IMG/VR virus record: IMGVR_UViG_3300046512_000173
Coordinates: 1 to 40,585 of that record
Direction: 5' to 3' (one strand)
Source of the DNA: a virus
DNA: 40,585 bases
Position numbers and translations under genes: made by a program. Position 1 is the stretch's first letter. Each line of letters begins with the position of its first letter. A model generated the notes under the pieces. It was not told the origin of the DNA, ran no database searches, and saw only the letters and a program-made list of their open reading frames with translations. Shown here in pieces: positions 38,692 to 40,585 of this stretch.

Positions 38692-38976
38692 ATGGACCGC
38701 GACCTCAAGAAAACCGCCGACTACTTCGGGATATCCCGCCCAAAGCTGATTTCCTTGATGCGAGAGAAAGGCTTGCTCAATGACCGGCGCTTGCCCGCCT
38801 TTCCAACTCGTGACCGCGCTTACCTGGGCGTGAAAGACGGACAGTGGTTCCACCCGATACACGGCATGCAGTACTGCCAATCCCTCCGGGTTAAGCAACA
38901 GGGCATCCCATGGCTTGCAGAACAGCTGGGGCTTGAACTCCCACCAATACCGGCGGACAGCCGTGGCGTGGCCTAG
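38692..38976 (+). CDS. KilAC-like antirepressor domain protein
   Basis: From ATG 38692 (AGGGGGTG directly upstream) the 94-residue product reads MDRDLKKTADYFGISRPKLISLMREKGLLND, then RDRAYLGVKDGQWFHP. This is the KilA C-terminal DNA-binding type found in phage antirepressors (P1 Ant C-terminal half). It is present without an N-terminal Bro/Ant domain. It may counteract the repressor during induction. Confidence 0.75.
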   Translation: MDRDLKKTADYFGISRPKLISLMREKGLLNDRRLPAFPTRDRAYLGVKDGQWFHPIHGMQYCQSLRVKQQGIPWLAEQLGLELPPIPADSRGVA

Positions 38977-39127
38977 GGAATACGCTCGCCAGATAGTCGC
39001 CTTAAAGACCAAAGAGGAGCGCAATGCAGCGCTCCTTGAGGTTCCAGAGCACCTGCGCGAGCTGACCAAAACCCATTGCCTGATCGCCTGGACCCACCCC
39101 AAAAGGAAAAAAACCGATGACAAGTAG
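38963..39127 (+). CDS. Small early protein with WPREYARQI motif
   Basis: From GTG 38963 a 54-residue product (MAWPREYARQIVALKTKEERNAALLEVPEHLRELTKTHCLIAW...) overlaps the end of the preceding gene. It is a helical protein of a kind I recall from many pseudomonad prophages, with no known function. The ribosome-binding site is weak, so translational coupling is likely. Confidence 0.6.
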   Translation: MAWPREYARQIVALKTKEERNAALLEVPEHLRELTKTHCLIAWTHPKRKKTDDK

Positions 39128-39440
39128 CCAGCCACCGCTACGACTGATGCCACCACCAGAGGCGGCAACCGTCGAGCTGCTCTATCGCACTTTTGGCGAT
39201 GTGCTGATCCCCCTGGACAAGCTGCGCGTGCAGTACTTCCGCAACCTCAATGAGCGCTCGTTTGTAACAGAGATAGAGAGCGGCCGCATCCAGCTTCCGA
39301 TCACAACACTGGACAGCAGCCGCAAGGCTCCGAAGTTTGCCCACATCCGACACGTAGCGGCACTGATCGATATTCGGGCCTACAAGGCGGACGAAGAAAT
39401 GGACGCGCAACAGAAAGGCTTAACCGACCAACCCACGTAA
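39117..39440 (+). CDS. Pyocin activator PrtN-family protein
   Basis: The 107-residue product contains ELLYRTFGDVLIPLDKLRVQYFRNLNERSF and IQLPITTLDSSRKAPKFAHIRHVAALID, the PrtN layout. PrtN activates pyocin genes after RecA-dependent loss of a repressor. In prophages, relatives probably help switch on lytic genes. AAAGGA precedes the ATG. Confidence 0.75.
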   Translation: MTSSQPPLRLMPPPEAATVELLYRTFGDVLIPLDKLRVQYFRNLNERSFVTEIESGRIQLPITTLDSSRKAPKFAHIRHVAALIDIRAYKADEEMDAQQKGLTDQPT

Positions 39441-39483
39441 ACCAAAGGCTGCCACCACCAGCCATTATCCAAGGCACACCACC

Positions 39484-39942
39484 ATGACCAATACACAGAG
39501 CATTGCGCTATTAGCACTGATCATCCTGGCACTCGCGATCATCTGGATCAGCTACTGGATGGGCCGCCGAGAAGGCCAGGAAAGCCGCACCATAGACATC
39601 GGAACCGACCGGCAGGTCATGGACTTGTCCGAGAATCTGGCCAAAGCCAACAGAGAGCTATTTACCCTCAGACTTGATTCAGCCACCAAGATCGAGGACT
39701 TACGCCGAGAGGTTGCGAAGCATAAACAGACCCACACACTGAGCCTGAAGGTCGAGACATCTGATCTGCGCACCCTATACCGGCTCGCAGCGATACTGAC
39801 GCTCGCAGCCGACACTTTTGAAGGCTTGCGCGCCAAACTCAAAGCCGCCGAAGCCCGCAAAGCGGCGCAGGACTGCCTGGCCATGGCCGCCGTCCTAAAA
39901 ACTCAGACACCCCAGGCAGCAGCTATGGAGCGTGCAGCATGA
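39484..39942 (+). CDS. Membrane-anchored coiled-coil protein, unknown
   Basis: The 152-residue product has a membrane segment (residues 7-27, IALLALIILALAIIWISYWMG), then a long heptad-like helical region (about 50-90) and an Ala-rich C-terminus. The start has AAGG nine bases upstream. Its stop overlaps the next gene's start. The function is unknown. Confidence 0.6.
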   Translation: MTNTQSIALLALIILALAIIWISYWMGRREGQESRTIDIGTDRQVMDLSENLAKANRELFTLRLDSATKIEDLRREVAKHKQTHTLSLKVETSDLRTLYRLAAILTLAADTFEGLRAKLKAAEARKAAQDCLAMAAVLKTQTPQAAAMERAA

Positions 39943-40160
39943 ATCGCACTCTCCTCGCACGCCTCACCCCACGCGCAGCTGGCGAACTGCAACATCACTG
40001 CGAATGCATCAGCAAACGCCTGCATGAGCTTGCCCGCTACCACGAAGAGTTCGATCAACAGCTCAAAGCGCTGATAGGTCCTGACGCAACCCGTGAACTG
40101 CATCAAAAAACCGCAGATGCGGTCTTGCTGGCAGCGCTGAAAAAGGAGGTTGCAGCATGA
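39939..40160 (+). CDS. Small helical early protein, unknown
   Basis: The 73-residue product (MNRTLLARLTPRAAGELQHHCECISKRLHELARYHEEF...) is almost wholly helical. It overlaps genes on both sides by four bases (ATGA), so it is part of a translationally coupled string. No domain is recognised. Confidence 0.6.
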   Translation: MNRTLLARLTPRAAGELQHHCECISKRLHELARYHEEFDQQLKALIGPDATRELHQKTADAVLLAALKKEVAA

Positions 40161-40585
40161 GCTGGATCCTCACCCATACCGGCCAGCGCTTCGACCTGCA
40201 TGAGCCGGACGCCGATCTGATCGACCCACGGGATATCGCTCACGCGCTGGCGAACATCTGCCGCTTTAACGGCCACACCCGCGAGTTCTACAGCGTCGCC
40301 CAGCATTGCTGCATGGTGGCTGACCTCGTTGCGGACGAATACAAGCTTGCTGCGCTACTGCATGACGCACCGCAAGCGTACATCGGCGATATGGTTCGCC
40401 CCCTTAAACAATGGATTCTTCAATACCTGGACGTTCAGGACTGGCTATGGGAGCGGATCTGCACTCGCTTCGATCTTGATACGGAACTGCCTGAACCCGT
40501 GCGCCAAGCGAACCTCACTGCTCTTGCGACAGAACGCCGTGATCTCATGCCCCACGATCCGGCCATCTGGAATTGCTTGGCAGGC
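40157..40585 (+). CDS. HD-domain phosphohydrolase (cut by window end)
   Basis: The visible 143 residues begin MSWILTHTGQRFDLHEPDADLIDPRDIAHALANICRFNGHTR. They show the HD signature with His50 (VAQHCCMV), His69-Asp70 (LLHDAPQAYIGD) and a later Asp. Many phage members hydrolyse nucleotides, like YfbR (5'-nucleotidase). GGAGGT lies seven bases before the ATG. The gene continues beyond the window, so its length is unknown. Confidence 0.8.
   Translation, partial: MSWILTHTGQRFDLHEPDADLIDPRDIAHALANICRFNGHTREFYSVAQHCCMVADLVADEYKLAALLHDAPQAYIGDMVRPLKQWILQYLDVQDWLWERICTRFDLDTELPEPVRQANLTALATERRDLMPHDPAIWNCLAG

Overview
The window is most of an integrated temperate phage in a Pseudomonas-like chromosome, seen from its left attachment site up to the early genes. 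The host assignment is an inference from the pseudomonad flavour of many genes (PrtN-family activator, LexA boxes of the CTGT-N8-ACAG form, overall high GC). At 72-127 lies the 3' half of a tRNA-Ser(UGA), minus strand, that loses homology exactly at the anticodon loop. This is a typical integrase crossover point, so bases 1-71 are host flank and the element runs rightward past the end of the window. No integrase is visible and it is probably beyond base 40585.

Layout. 128-5870 is a cargo region: a TIR-like/TPR protein (candidate NAD-degrading phage defence effector) next to the attachment site; an SOS-linked patch with two LexA boxes, a frameshifted small gene, head-to-head 5'-truncated remnants of umuC and an SRAP gene, a small Cys-rich protein and a Dam-type methylase; and an AT-rich gene of unknown function. 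5871-30200 is one long leftward late operon. Read from its promoter side it gives holin, terminase, a lambda-like head (portal, S49 protease with nested scaffold, decoration protein, capsid E), a P2-like contractile tail (V, W, J, I, fibre, sheath FI, tube FII, E/E', tape measure, U, X, D) and lysis genes (endolysin, nested Rz/Rz1 spanins). It is therefore a mosaic myovirus. Several hairpins with T-tracts on the transcribed strand sit between late genes, and a Q-like antiterminator gene (30722-31081) lies just upstream.

30240-30721 is a gene-free block with about ten copies of GGTGGGAC, a candidate replication origin or late control region. 31074-34553 (minus) holds a toprim/VapE-type primase-helicase, a C4 zinc-finger protein, a CII-like regulator and a Cro-like protein. 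A plus-strand structured RNA resembling the C4 antisense RNA arrangement lies opposite the cro-cII gap. The CI-like S24 repressor (34651-35298, plus) has AATAACC-N5-GGTTATT operators on its cro side, and the same motif recurs 3.3 kb away at 37830-37880, over the promoter of the rightward early operon.

The most striking feature is that a two-gene Septu-like defence system (PtuA ATPase plus PtuB HNH nuclease, 35327-37830) lies directly behind cI and in front of the second operator cluster. This is the position rexAB holds in phage lambda, so it is probably expressed from the prophage together with the repressor. The early operon (37919 onward) encodes small unknown proteins, a KilAC-like antirepressor, a PrtN-family activator and an HD-domain phosphohydrolase cut by the window end. 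Two independent candidate defence loci, SOS-linked genes and a possible +1 frameshift in the tail chaperone gene are the main points for follow-up.
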